Notes: a model not told the origin generated them from the sequence alone. Counted from the stretch's first letter, positions 17,868-26,548 are shown. The stretch is DNA of 64,000 nucleotides from Caenibius tardaugens NBRC 16725 (GCF_003860345.1 NZ_CP034179.1:1054001-1118000), one strand, 5' to 3'. A program made the numbers and translations.

Positions 17868-19052
17868 ATGAATGCCATGACACCGCTAATGCCCGACATC
17901 GATTTCGCCTATGACGATGTCCCCAACCTGCACGATCTGATTGAGGAATTGCGTGCCCACGGCCCCGTCGTGCCGGTGCGTTATCACGGATCATCGGTTT
18001 GGCTGATCATGGATCATGCCCTGCTCAAACAGGCGTTTGAGGACTATGACCATTTCGACGCCACCGCTGGCTACAAACTGATTGCCGAACCATCGATGGG
18101 CAAGACGCTGCAGACCATGGCCGGTGAGGAACACCGCGTCAGCCGGGCGCTGGTCAACCCGTTGTTCATGCCGGTCAAGGTGCGCGGTTATGTCGAAAGC
18201 CTGATCGAACCGATTGCCCATGAACTGTGCGACCGGATGGAAAGTGAGCGCGAGGTCGAATTCGTCTCCGCCTTTGCCCGCCCCTATCCCTTCCTTGTCA
18301 TCACCCGCCTGCTCGGCATCCCGGTGGAGGACGAGGGCAGCTTTATGGAATGGGCGGTCAAGATGATCGATTTCCCGTGGGACCCGGAAGGGGCAGTCAG
18401 GGCCAAGGACGAGTTCAACACCTATATGCAGGCGATCATCGATGCCCGCCGGGCCAATCCGGGCGACGATTTCCTTTCACGTCTGACGCAGGCGGAATAC
18501 GAAGGCCAGCACCTCAGCGACGAACGCATTCTCTCGTTCCTGGGGCTGTTGTTCCCGGCCGGATCGGACACCACCTACAAAAATGGCAGCAGCCTGTTTG
18601 CGGCTGTGCTGGACGATCCGAAGCTCTGCGCTCTGGCACAAGGCAGCGACAAGGACCGGGAAGCCATCGTGACCGAAGGTCTGCGCTGGGAACCACCCAC
18701 GGCCTTCCTGCCGCGCATGGCCAGTGCCGATGTGGCGTTCGGCGGCGTGCATATCGCCAAGGGCGACTGGATGCTGTTCGGCATCACCGCGGCCAACAGC
18801 GACCCCGCCGTATTCCCCGATCCGCGACGGTTCGACCCGGCGCGTGACAACCGCGAAATCCTGACTTTCGGGCGTAGCAGCCACTTCTGCCTGGGCATGC
18901 ATGTTGCCCGCCGCGAACTGGAAACGGCGTTACGGGTGGTCTTCGAACGCTTTCCCCATATCCGGCTGAAACCGGGGCAGTCGATCGAACGGGTCAACGC
19001 GGTGTTGCGCGGGGTACGCGAAATGATCGTCCTGCCGCACGGGGAGGCATAA
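17868..19052 (+). CDS. Cytochrome P450
   Basis: A 394-residue bacterial class I P450, of normal length. It carries the I-helix A-G-S-D-T-T (residues 231-236), the E-x-x-R pair E270-G-L-R273, and the haem loop F-G-R-S-S-H-F-C-L-G with ligand Cys341. It would insert one oxygen atom into a hydrophobic substrate using electrons from the ferredoxin encoded two bases downstream. ATG 17868 is preferred to 17796, which lies in the divergent promoter. The operon partner resembling limonene epoxide hydrolase suggests the P450 reaction may be an epoxidation. No ferredoxin reductase is in the window. CYP family not assigned. Confidence 0.95.
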   Translation: MNAMTPLMPDIDFAYDDVPNLHDLIEELRAHGPVVPVRYHGSSVWLIMDHALLKQAFEDYDHFDATAGYKLIAEPSMGKTLQTMAGEEHRVSRALVNPLFMPVKVRGYVESLIEPIAHELCDRMESEREVEFVSAFARPYPFLVITRLLGIPVEDEGSFMEWAVKMIDFPWDPEGAVRAKDEFNTYMQAIIDARRANPGDDFLSRLTQAEYEGQHLSDERILSFLGLLFPAGSDTTYKNGSSLFAAVLDDPKLCALAQGSDKDREAIVTEGLRWEPPTAFLPRMASADVAFGGVHIAKGDWMLFGITAANSDPAVFPDPRRFDPARDNREILTFGRSSHFCLGMHVARRELETALRVVFERFPHIRLKPGQSIERVNAVLRGVREMIVLPHGEA

Positions 19053-19053
19053 G

Positions 19054-19371
19054 ATGCAGGTCCGGTTTATCGACCCCGATGGCGGCGAACATCTTGTGCA
19101 TGCCGAAGCAGGTGAAAGCGCCATGCGCTGTGCCACACGTGCACTGATACCGGGCATTATCGGTGAATGCGGCGGAGCGATGGCTTGTGCCACCTGCCAT
19201 TGTTACGCCGAACCACCCGAAGGGGCCTTGCTGCCCCCGCCCGAGGCACAGGAGCGGGACATGATCGAAGGCTGCATCGATACACGCCCGACCAGCCGCC
19301 TGACCTGTCAGGTCATTCTGGAACCGGCGCTGGACGGCATGACCTTCATCGTTCCTGCGTCGCAAGTCTGA
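19054..19371 (+). CDS. [2Fe-2S] ferredoxin, P450 redox partner
   Basis: A 105-residue putidaredoxin/adrenodoxin-type ferredoxin. Cluster ligands are Cys39, Cys45, Cys48 (C-x5-C-x2-C within E-C-G-G-A-M-A-C-A-T-C) and Cys85 (R-L-T-C-Q). It follows the P450 stop by one base, so the two are translated together and it is the obvious electron donor. It lacks a reductase neighbour; sphingomonads often share one reductase among several oxygenase systems. Confidence 0.95.
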   Translation: MQVRFIDPDGGEHLVHAEAGESAMRCATRALIPGIIGECGGAMACATCHCYAEPPEGALLPPPEAQERDMIEGCIDTRPTSRLTCQVILEPALDGMTFIVPASQV

Positions 19372-19418
19372 CGGACGCCCCGCCCGTCGCCCATTTCGCG
19401 AAGCCACGGACACACATC

Positions 19419-19790
19419 ATGAGCAACATCCCCTTGACCCTCGCCTTCTTCGAAGCGTGGAAATCGTGCGATCCCGACACCATCGCCGCGCTGATGAGCG
19501 AAGACTGCTTTTACCACAACGTGCCGATGGAACCGGTCGTGGGCCGACCAGCCATCGTCGAATTCCTCCGCGGATTTCTGGGCGACGCCGAAACCGTGGT
19601 GTTCGATGTGCTGGCCATTGCGGAAACCGCCAATGGCACCGTGCTGACCGAACGGGTCGATCATTTCGACTACGGCGGACGCACGCTCGCACTGCCGGTG
19701 ATGGGCAGTTTCCAGTTCAGGGACGGGCTGGTCACGCGCTGGCTCGATTACTTCGACATGGCCCCTTTTGCCGGAACAGCCGCTCCATGA
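19419..19790 (+). CDS. Limonene-1,2-epoxide hydrolase-family enzyme
   Basis: A 123-residue NTF2-fold protein with what looks like the complete active site of limonene-1,2-epoxide hydrolase. Tyr32 and Asn34 (F-Y-H-N) would match LEH Tyr53/Asn55, Arg79 and Asp81 (E-R-V-D) match Arg99/Asp101, and Asp110 (R-W-L-D-Y-F-D) matches Asp132. The family opens epoxides to vicinal diols in one step. The protein is a little shorter than the Rhodococcus enzyme. ATG 19419 was chosen as the start giving the family N-terminus. It lies 47 bases after the ferredoxin gene and its TGA overlaps the start of the next gene. Correspondence is by recalled motif; the actual epoxide is unknown. Confidence 0.82.
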   Translation: MSNIPLTLAFFEAWKSCDPDTIAALMSEDCFYHNVPMEPVVGRPAIVEFLRGFLGDAETVVFDVLAIAETANGTVLTERVDHFDYGGRTLALPVMGSFQFRDGLVTRWLDYFDMAPFAGTAAP

Positions 19791-20734
19791 CCGGCACGCG
19801 CATTGCCATCAGCCTCACCAGCATCGAACACCTGACAGGCGGCGACGTCGGCGGCGTACTTGAATTTGCCCGCAAGGCCGATGCAGCCGGGGTGGATCAG
19901 TTGACGGTATCAGAACATGTGGCAATGGGCCGTGAGGTGATCGGCTATCCCTATGGCGCCTACCCGTCCACCGTGGATGCCGACTGGTATGAACCCATCG
20001 CGATGCTCTCTGCCGTGGCGGCAGTGACACAGCGGACACGGCTCTCCAGCAGCATTTTGATCGCCCCGCTGCGCCCCGCCGTCTTGCTCGCCAAGCAACT
20101 GGCCACAGTCGATCACCTGTCGAATGGACGGCTCGAAATCGGAATCGGCACCGGTTGGCAGAAGGCCGAATACGACGGTTGCGGCGTCCCCTTTGAAGGG
20201 CGGACGGTACTACTCGACGAACAGGTTCGGGCGATGCAGGCACTGTGGTCCAATGCCCCCGCGCGCTTTGCCGGGCGCCGCATCGCATTCGAGGGACTCT
20301 ACAGCCTGCCCTATCCACGCCAGAGCGGCGGCGTGCCGGTCTGGTTCGGCATTGCCCCCGGCCCCACCAATATCGCGCGCATGGCGGAACTTGGTGCAGG
20401 CTGGATACCATGGTTCGGTCTGCCATCAGGCAATGGCGGGGGCCATACGCATCGCGAGCAGGCTCTCGAACAGATCGCCGATGGGCGTGCGCATATCCAC
20501 GCCGCGCTGGAAGCGCTTGGGCGCGATCCGCGGCAATTTGGCATCCGTGTCATGCCGGAACCCGCCATGGGCACGCATGGCTATGATCTGGCCGCCACAA
20601 TCGCCGCCGCGCACGACTATGTGGCAGCGGGCGCCACCCATCTGGAGTTTGCGCCGGGCCTGTTTTGTCGTGACCTGTCCGAACTGGATGAGGCGCTGGC
20701 TGCGATACTGACTTTACAAGGCGGTGGATCATAA
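19787..20734 (+). CDS. Luciferase-like (LLM class) monooxygenase
   Basis: A 315-residue TIM-barrel protein of the bacterial luciferase-like superfamily, using FMN or F420. Typical features are the early A-D-A-A-G-V-D-Q-L-T-V-S-E-H strand, the L-A-K-Q-L-A-T-V-D-H-L-S-N-G-R segment and the following G-I-G-T-G-W-Q-K-A-E-Y. The ATG overlaps the stop of the epoxide-hydrolase gene (ATGA), so translation is coupled. It could oxidise a product of the P450/epoxide-hydrolase steps (for example a Baeyer-Villiger-type or dehydrogenase reaction); flavin type and substrate cannot be read from the sequence. Confidence 0.87.
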   Translation: MTGTRIAISLTSIEHLTGGDVGGVLEFARKADAAGVDQLTVSEHVAMGREVIGYPYGAYPSTVDADWYEPIAMLSAVAAVTQRTRLSSSILIAPLRPAVLLAKQLATVDHLSNGRLEIGIGTGWQKAEYDGCGVPFEGRTVLLDEQVRAMQALWSNAPARFAGRRIAFEGLYSLPYPRQSGGVPVWFGIAPGPTNIARMAELGAGWIPWFGLPSGNGGGHTHREQALEQIADGRAHIHAALEALGRDPRQFGIRVMPEPAMGTHGYDLAATIAAAHDYVAAGATHLEFAPGLFCRDLSELDEALAAILTLQGGGS

Positions 20735-21249
20735 CTTGAAGACACGTCTATACTGGCGCAAGGGCGGCCCGGCGGCGCCCTTGCGCCAGTAGGCACCTCG
20801 ACCACGTATACCTGACGCGCGATGATAAGAGGGTGCATCACTGCCAATCGTTGATCGTGAAGGCGACGTTCCAGGCCGCTGCATCAGCAGAAAACCGCAA
20901 AAATCTGCGATTTCGCGTTTCATGAAGAAGGCACCGCTATGCCATGCCAAGCTGGCAGAAGCGTTACGGATGGGCTGGTTCGAGCCTTACCGCGATGAAA
21001 AGGCTGAACAATAACCGCCCCCCAACAGCACCCCATATACGGAACAACATTCAACGGCCGACAACCGCCCTTGGCGACGCACCCGTAAAAATTACTCCAT
21101 TATTTTCAATGATATTTCTGAAATGACTTTTCATACATGTTAATTAACAACATATTACATTGTATATTTCCGGATACTTTCCTTTTATTATCTCCCCATT
21201 AATGATTTGGGTGTTAGGTGCGATTCAGGAACGACACAGGGGAAACGCG
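20735..21249. other. Intergenic region with terminator-like hairpin and AT-rich promoter region
   Basis: No gene is supported. A strong hairpin stands at 20752-20790 (separate entry). From about 21080 to 21200 the sequence turns AT-rich, with the palindrome GTTAATTAAC at 21139-21148, a likely promoter region for the Tad-type genes. Short open frames here lack ribosome sites and family features. Confidence 0.45.
20752..20790 (+). terminator. Strong hairpin after the P450 operon
   Basis: Perfect 15-base stem, arms 20752-20766 and 20776-20790, with a 9-base GC-rich loop, starting 17 bases after the luciferase-like gene. No T-run follows, so termination would be factor-assisted, or it is an mRNA 3'-end stabiliser. 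Confidence 0.55.
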
Positions 21250-22500
21250 TTGTTCAACAGGATCGCTCGCATGCTCCGTGGGCTGCGTAAACACACGAGC
21301 GGAAACGCCGCGTTCATCGTGGCTATCGGCATGCCAGCCTTTATTGGCGGTGCCGGCATGGCCGTCGATGTTTCGCAATGGTATCTGTGGAAGCGCGAAG
21401 TACAGCATTCGGCCGACCAGGCCGCTCTCGCGGGCGCGTGGGCATTGATCGATGCAGACTCCGCCTCGAGCTACGAGATGCGTGCAAAACAGGAGTTTGA
21501 CGGCAATCTCGCGGTTACGGCGGACTTTGTCTCCACTCCGAACGTGACTCTGGCTGACTATGCCGGCGGCGAAGACAACAGCGTCGTCATCACCGCTCAG
21601 GTATCGAAGCGTCTGCCGTTCAGCGGTTTTCTCACCGGCAATGCGGTGACTGTCGCGGTACGGGCGCAAGCCAGCTTCAAGGCTGGCGCGAACTACGGCG
21701 CATGTCTCATCGCCCTGAAGAAAAACGGCAACGGCATGGACATTGGCGGCAATGCTTCGGTCAAGGCTGCCTGCGGCCTTGCCGCCTTGTCGTGCGGCGA
21801 TGATGCAGTCGTCATCGATGGCTCTGCAACGGTCGAAACGGATTCGATTGCGACATGCGGAAAGGCCAATGTCCCGCCCGAAAATCAGGATGTCGTTTCT
21901 GAAAATGTCAAAGGCCTGCAGGATATATATGCGGACCTTGTCCCTCCTGAAAACAACGATGTGCCGCCACCCTATTCCTGCAAGAATGTCAACAAGACTG
22001 AAATGGCCATTCTTCGCCCCGGCATCTACAATGGCGGGATCGTTGTGAAATGTAATACTACATTGGATCAAGGTGTATACATTATAGACGGCGGCATTCT
22101 CGACCTGTCAGCCAATTACGACGTTACGGGCGCCAATGTCCTGTTCGTTCTGAAAAACGGCGCGCGCATCAAACTGGGCGGCAACGGGAATGGTAACAAA
22201 ATTACCCTGTCACCCATGGAAAGCGGCCCCTACAAGGATATTCTCATCATTGAAGACCGGGATAGCCATCCGGATAACCCGGGGCACAAGATCAACGGCA
22301 ATTCCAATTCTCTGATTGAGGGCCTGATATATCTGCCCAACGGCGAAATCGAGATTCTCGGTACCGCTGACATTGCCAGCCAGTGCCTTCAGATTTCCGC
22401 ATACAAGATCAAGATCTCGGGCAATGCTAACATTGAAACGCTGTGTCCGACCGGCACTTCCGTGGGATCGGGCTTGGTCATGGTTCGACTGGTGGGATAG
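21250..22500 (+). CDS. TadG-like pilus-assembly protein
   Basis: About 416 residues from a TTG at 21250 preceded by AGGGGAAA (ATG 21271 is the alternative; the frame is open from 21160). The N-terminus has the TadG/TadE-type signature: basic residues, S-G-N-A-A-F-I-V-A-I-G-M-P and a membrane helix, then V-D-V-S-Q-W-Y with Q-H-S-A-D-Q-A-A-L-A-G-A. The C-terminal two thirds are Gly/Asn-rich beta-strand repeats with paired Cys, like a polymer-associated beta-solenoid. Such proteins are minor pseudopilins or anchors of Flp/Tad pili. No tad motor genes are in the window. Confidence 0.85.
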   Translation: MFNRIARMLRGLRKHTSGNAAFIVAIGMPAFIGGAGMAVDVSQWYLWKREVQHSADQAALAGAWALIDADSASSYEMRAKQEFDGNLAVTADFVSTPNVTLADYAGGEDNSVVITAQVSKRLPFSGFLTGNAVTVAVRAQASFKAGANYGACLIALKKNGNGMDIGGNASVKAACGLAALSCGDDAVVIDGSATVETDSIATCGKANVPPENQDVVSENVKGLQDIYADLVPPENNDVPPPYSCKNVNKTEMAILRPGIYNGGIVVKCNTTLDQGVYIIDGGILDLSANYDVTGANVLFVLKNGARIKLGGNGNGNKITLSPMESGPYKDILIIEDRDSHPDNPGHKINGNSNSLIEGLIYLPNGEIEILGTADIASQCLQISAYKIKISGNANIETLCPTGTSVGSGLVMVRLVG

Positions 22501-22502
22501 CG

Positions 22503-23003
22503 ATGGCAAGGGAACAAATCCGTGCCCTGTGGCACAGGCTCACCAGCGATCGCCAGGGCGCGGTGCTTATCGAAACAGCCATCGTCATGCCAGTTCTGAT
22601 CTTGCTGGCCCTGGGCAGCTTCGACGTTGGCCGGATGGTCACACGACAGATCGAATTGCAGAGTGGCGTTGCCGAAGTCGAAGCGATCGTACTTGCAGCA
22701 AATGCCGGTGCTTCAACGAATACCGGCGAACTTGCCACGCTACTGAAGAACTCTCTTTCCTTAACCGATGATAAGGTCAGCGTGGCCAAGATCTATCGCT
22801 GTGATGCGGATACAAAGTTTGTCCAAAGTACGAGCGACTGCATCGGCAATTCTGTGGTTTCGACGTACGTCCAGATAGATCTGAAGGACAAGTACATCCC
22901 ATTGTGGACCCATTTCGGCGTCAGCAAGACGTTCAACTACGACGTAAGTCGAACAGTGCAGGTCGATACCGAAACGCTCCCCGATCCGGCGGAATCCGCA
23001 TGA
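22503..23003 (+). CDS. TadE-like minor pseudopilin
   Basis: A 166-residue protein with a basic start, then R-Q-G-A-V-L-I-E-T-A-I-V-M-P-V-L and a single hydrophobic helix: the TadE/TadF prepilin-like signature with Glu five residues into the helix. The rest is a small periplasmic domain with two Cys (about residues 99 and 113). The ATG at 22503 follows the TadG-like stop by two bases, and the TGA overlaps the next start, so the three genes are one transcript. Confidence 0.85.
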   Translation: MAREQIRALWHRLTSDRQGAVLIETAIVMPVLILLALGSFDVGRMVTRQIELQSGVAEVEAIVLAANAGASTNTGELATLLKNSLSLTDDKVSVAKIYRCDADTKFVQSTSDCIGNSVVSTYVQIDLKDKYIPLWTHFGVSKTFNYDVSRTVQVDTETLPDPAESA

Positions 23004-23434
23004 TGGAGGCGCTGCTTCTCCGACGGCTCGCGCGCGACCAAAAGGGCGCTGCTATCATCGAGTTTGCGCTGCTCGCCCCGGCCTTGATCGGCGCTTGTAT
23101 CGGCATACTCGCAATCGGAATCCAGTTGCAGAACTACAGCGCCATGCGCTCGCTTGCATCGGACATGAACCGCTACACCGTGGTCGAATACCAGAAATCG
23201 AACAGGATGACCGCCGCGCAGATCACCGATGTCACCTCTGCTCTTGCGGTTAATCCGCTCTACGGCCTGAAAGGTGATCGATTCACCGTCAGCGTCGAGG
23301 AAGCGGCAAGTCCGATCGCAGGCGCGAAGAAATTCACAATGACCCTGAGCTATAGCCCGTTCCTGTCGTTCTACGGCATGAATCCGCTCACCTTCAGCCA
23401 TAAGCAGAATATCTACGTTTCTGCGGGAACGTAA
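23000..23434 (+). CDS. TadE-like minor pseudopilin
   Basis: A 144-residue TadE-family protein: R-D-Q-K-G-A-A-I-I-E-F-A-L-L-A-P-A-L at the start of a single membrane helix, then a short periplasmic domain. Start ATG 23000 overlaps the previous stop (ATGATG; the second ATG at 23003 is equally possible). Last of the three-gene Tad-type unit. It probably works with a Tad motor encoded elsewhere, or forms an isolated envelope structure. Confidence 0.85.
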   Translation: MMEALLLRRLARDQKGAAIIEFALLAPALIGACIGILAIGIQLQNYSAMRSLASDMNRYTVVEYQKSNRMTAAQITDVTSALAVNPLYGLKGDRFTVSVEEAASPIAGAKKFTMTLSYSPFLSFYGMNPLTFSHKQNIYVSAGT

Positions 23435-23613
23435 CAGGCTGAACGCCGGTTCAACCACAGGAAACCGGGTGCCCGTTCCCGTCATGTGTGGATGCCTGGC
23501 CCAGTTCGCCCCGGTCAGAGCCACGCGCCTCCAAGCCACCCCGTGCGCTTGACGCAAAAGCATTATGGCTTAGTCAGACACCTTTGGTACCCGATGAACG
23601 GAAAGTGTGACGA

Positions 23614-24216
23614 ATGGCCCGCACTCAGGCCGCAGACTACGAAGAACGCAAGGAAGCAATACTCGCCCATGCATCCTCGCTTTTCGCCGAGAGAGGATTC
23701 CTGGGCACCTCGGTCATGGATATCGCCCTAGCCTGCGGCGCATCCAAATCGCTCCTTTACCATTACTACCCGTCGAAAGAGGACGTGCTTTTCGATGTGA
23801 TGACATCGCACGTCGATCTCCTGCTCGACGATGTCGATACCGTTCTGGCGCTGGATCTTCCGCCCGGTGAAAGCCTGCACACCGTACTGCATTATTTTAT
23901 GCGCCATTACGTCGGCGCATCCGATCGTCAGAAAGTTCTGCTGAACGAACTGGAAAACCTGCCCGCCGACAAGCGGCAGGAAATCGTGGCAACGCAGCGC
24001 AAGATTGTCGATGCTGTACAGACACTGCTGGTGGCAGCTCTACCGGAACATTGTGCTGATCCGGTAGAGGCACGTGGCCGGACCATGCTGCTGTTCGGCA
24101 TGATCAACTGGACTGGCAACTGGTTCGATCCGACCGGAAAACTGACGTATCAGCAAATCGCGGACATGGCTTACGAAATGGTCCTGTCGGGAACCGTTGC
24201 GCCGACGAAAGGCTAG
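23614..24216 (+). CDS. paaR: TetR-family regulator, probably PaaR
   Basis: A 200-residue TetR/AcrR repressor. The N-terminal helix-turn-helix reads R-G-F-L-G-T-S-V-M-D-I-A-L-A-C-G-A-S-K, followed by L-L-Y-H-Y-Y-P-S-K-E-D (residues about 28-58). The C-terminal domain would bind the effector, in this setting presumably phenylacetyl-CoA. It converges with paaF, its stop codon overlapping the end of that gene by four bases, so it belongs to the paa locus. Operator-like sites related to each other lie at 28621-28664 and 31846-31862. The name is inferred from context; TetR-type PaaR proteins are established in beta-proteobacteria and others. Confidence 0.8.
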   Translation: MARTQAADYEERKEAILAHASSLFAERGFLGTSVMDIALACGASKSLLYHYYPSKEDVLFDVMTSHVDLLLDDVDTVLALDLPPGESLHTVLHYFMRHYVGASDRQKVLLNELENLPADKRQEIVATQRKIVDAVQTLLVAALPEHCADPVEARGRTMLLFGMINWTGNWFDPTGKLTYQQIADMAYEMVLSGTVAPTKG

Positions 24217-24995
24217 GCGCCCGACCAGTCGGGCGTGCGCTTTTCAAGAAAGGCGCTGATGCCTTCTGTTTTGTCTGCCGTTCCGAGGAGGCGCAGAAAA
24301 GCGCGTCTTTCGTGTAGCAGATGTTCATGCTCGGCCAATTGCCCGGCCAACCGCAAGCTAGCCTTGGCCGCCCGCAGCGCAACCGGTGCCCGGTTCGAGA
24401 GCGTTTTGGCAAGAGCCAATGCGGCCTGCCCAGCCTGCCCTGCGTCTGCCAGTCGCGCAATCAGGCCAATTGACCACGCGGTCTCCCCGGTAACGGGTTC
24501 CCCGGTCAGCACCATATCCATAGCGCGAGGCAAGCCGGTGCGACGCGGCAGGATCGCAGTGCCACCCGCGCCTGGCATGATGCCCAGACCGGTTTCGGGC
24601 AGGCCAATGCGCGCATTCCTTGCCGCCACGACGATATCCGCGCACAACATCAGTTCCGCACCGGCTCCAAGACACCAACCCTCGACACCCGCCACAAGCG
24701 GCTTGGAAAAAGCCCGAATTGCCTGCCATGCGAGGAACCGGGGGCTCTCTACGGAATCATCCGGGCCACTTGCGGCAAGTTCCCCGATGTCCGCCCCTGC
24801 GGCGAAGACGCTCTCCGACCCGACCAGCAAGGCAACGCGAATATCCTCGGCCTCGTCCGCCCCGGCCAGAGCAGACGCGAGTTCCTGAAGCACCGGCGTT
24901 GCGAGGGCGTTTTTCCGTTCCGGGCGGTTGAGCCTGAGCCTCATGATACCGGGCCCCGGCCTATCGACAATGATGGCTGGTGCTGCGTCAGGCAT
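24213..24995 (-). CDS. paaF: Enoyl-CoA hydratase PaaF (2,3-dehydroadipyl-CoA hydratase)
   Basis: A 260-residue crotonase-fold enzyme. The oxyanion-hole regions A-A-G-A-D-I-G-E-L and C-L-G-A-G-A-E-L-M-L-C-A-D are visible, followed by P-E-T-G-L-G-I-M-P-G-A-G-G-T with the catalytic-Glu context. The ATG at 24995 overlaps the paaE stop by eight bases and gives normal length; the frame extends to 25013. As last gene of paaABCDE-F it most likely hydrates 2,3-dehydroadipyl-CoA to 3-hydroxyadipyl-CoA. The split between paaF and paaG here is by position and resemblance. Confidence 0.85.
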   Translation of the reverse strand: MPDAAPAIIVDRPGPGIMRLRLNRPERKNALATPVLQELASALAGADEAEDIRVALLVGSESVFAAGADIGELAASGPDDSVESPRFLAWQAIRAFSKPLVAGVEGWCLGAGAELMLCADIVVAARNARIGLPETGLGIMPGAGGTAILPRRTGLPRAMDMVLTGEPVTGETAWSIGLIARLADAGQAGQAALALAKTLSNRAPVALRAAKASLRLAGQLAEHEHLLHERRAFLRLLGTADKTEGISAFLEKRTPDWSGA

Positions 24996-26064
24996 CGAAA
25001 TCGATTTCCACATCGTCGGACACCGGAATGGCCTGGCACGTCAGGATATAGCCGCGGTCGATCTCGTCCTGCGAAAGCCCGAAATTGCGGATCATTTCGA
25101 CCTTTCCACGCACCAGCCGTGCCCGACATGTGGCACAAACCCCGGCCTTGCAGGCGAAAGGCGCAGGCAGGCCCGCCGCGCGGCCATTCTCCAGAATCGA
25201 TTCAAGCGCGGGATCGTAAAGCACAGTCCTGCGCTTGCCGTTGATGGTAACCTTGATCGGTTTGCCTGCTGCCTGCTGTTCCAGTTGCTGCACCGCCGCA
25301 CTGCGGTCGGCGCTCAGTTCACTGGCGGTAAAGCGTTCGCTTCTGATGCGGCTGCGGTCGAGCCCGGCCTCGACAAGCGCGGTCTCGACGGCATCCATCA
25401 TCGCCTCCGGCCCGCAGACGAAAGCCATGTCGATCGCATCTTCCGGGGGAAAGAGCGTGAGGATGTCATGCATCTTGGCCCGGTCGATGCGGCCGTTGAG
25501 GAACGCCAGTTCGTCCTCCTCCCGCGACAGGAAGTAATGGGCTTCGAACCGATCCATATAACGGTTCTTGAGCTGCGCCAATTCCTCCAGGAAAAGGATG
25601 CTGCCGGTTTCGCGATTGCCGTAAAACAGGGCAAAGTGGCTCTGCGGCTCTGCGGCAAGGCCAGCCTTGATCAGCGAAACGATCGGCGTGATCCCGGAAC
25701 CGCTTGCGAACAGCGCATAACGGGCTGCACTCGCCGGGTCGAAAGCCCAGGTAAACGCACCGGCTGGCGCCATAACGTCAAGTTGCGATCCGGCAACCAG
25801 CGTATCGTTTGCCCAGTTGGAGAACCGACCGCCGCCGATGCGTTTGATCGCAACACGCATGCCTGTTTCATCCGGGCCGGAACATATCGAATAACTGCGC
25901 CGCAAATCATCGCCATCGATCTGGGCGCGCAGGGTCAGATGCTGCCCCGGCAGGAAATGAAAGGTTTCGGCCAGTGGCGGCGGCACGGCGAAGCGCACGG
26001 AAATCGCGTCTTCGGTTTCCCGGCGGACATCAGTGATAGCAAGCGAGTGGAATCCGGTAGACAT
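24988..26064 (-). CDS. paaE: Phenylacetyl-CoA epoxidase reductase PaaE
   Basis: A 358-residue reductase passing electrons from NADPH to the PaaABC(D) epoxidase. An FAD-binding ferredoxin-reductase domain comes first (R-R-S-Y-S-I-C-S, about residues 55-62), then the NAD domain (F-A-S-G-S-G-I-T-P and F-V-C-G-P-E-A-M), then a C-terminal plant-type [2Fe-2S] domain with C-K-A-G-V-C-A-T-C and Y-I-L-T-C. Domain order and length match PaaE. It lies eight bases after paaD. Confidence 0.95.
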   Translation of the reverse strand: MSTGFHSLAITDVRRETEDAISVRFAVPPPLAETFHFLPGQHLTLRAQIDGDDLRRSYSICSGPDETGMRVAIKRIGGGRFSNWANDTLVAGSQLDVMAPAGAFTWAFDPASAARYALFASGSGITPIVSLIKAGLAAEPQSHFALFYGNRETGSILFLEELAQLKNRYMDRFEAHYFLSREEDELAFLNGRIDRAKMHDILTLFPPEDAIDMAFVCGPEAMMDAVETALVEAGLDRSRIRSERFTASELSADRSAAVQQLEQQAAGKPIKVTINGKRRTVLYDPALESILENGRAAGLPAPFACKAGVCATCRARLVRGKVEMIRNFGLSQDEIDRGYILTCQAIPVSDDVEIDFDA

Positions 26065-26072
26065 GGCTTATC

Positions 26073-26543
26073 CTAGTGACACTTGAAACGGTCGAACGGC
26101 TCATGGCAGGCGCGGCACTGCCACAGCGCCTTGCACGGCGTGGAGCCAAAGCGGGAAATTTCACGGGTATCGCATGATCCGCAATGCGGGCAGCGCGCTG
26201 GTCGATTGCCCGGCTCGGGCGGTGCGATGCCGTATCGGCGCAGTTTCTCCTGCCCTTCGGGGGTGATCATGTCGGTCGACCAGGCGGGCGAAAGCACCAT
26301 GCGGATCGCCACGTCCGCCAAACCGGCACGATCGAGCGCTTCACGCGTGTCCTGCGCAATTGCCGCTGTTGCCGGGCAACCGGTGTAGGTCGGTGTCAGC
26401 GCGACCCAGGCCCCCTCGCCATCGTCCGATCCAACGTCACGCACAATGCCCAGATCGACAATCGAGACGGCCGGAATTTCCGGGTCCGGCACACCCGCCA
26501 GCACGCGCGCAATCCGGCTCAGGAGTTCGGCCTGAACAGGCAC
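26073..26543 (-). CDS. paaD: Phenylacetyl-CoA epoxidase assembly protein PaaD
   Basis: A 156-residue protein with an N-terminal MIP18/SufT-like domain (V-P-D-P-E-I-P-A-V-S-I-V-D-L-G-I-V-R-D-V, then T-P-T-Y-T-G-C-P-A) and a C-terminal zinc ribbon with two Cys pairs (C-P-H-C-G-S-C and C-R-A-C). PaaD is thought to insert or mature the iron centres of the epoxidase complex. No ATG is available; GTG 26543, six bases after the paaC stop, gives normal length. The longer frame to 26771 overlaps paaC and is not used. Confidence 0.92.
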   Translation of the reverse strand: MPVQAELLSRIARVLAGVPDPEIPAVSIVDLGIVRDVGSDDGEGAWVALTPTYTGCPATAAIAQDTREALDRAGLADVAIRMVLSPAWSTDMITPEGQEKLRRYGIAPPEPGNRPARCPHCGSCDTREISRFGSTPCKALWQCRACHEPFDRFKCH

Positions 26544-26548
26544 GCGGC

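Noticed and set aside
17752-17994. Longer N-terminus for the LuxR gene at 16663
   Set aside because: It would overlap the P450 start and the palindromic operator candidate; the ATG pair at 17748-17751 has a ribosome site and aligns with the paralogue.
24928-26076. 382-residue plus-strand frame opposite paaE
   Set aside because: Antisense shadow of paaE, no domain features.
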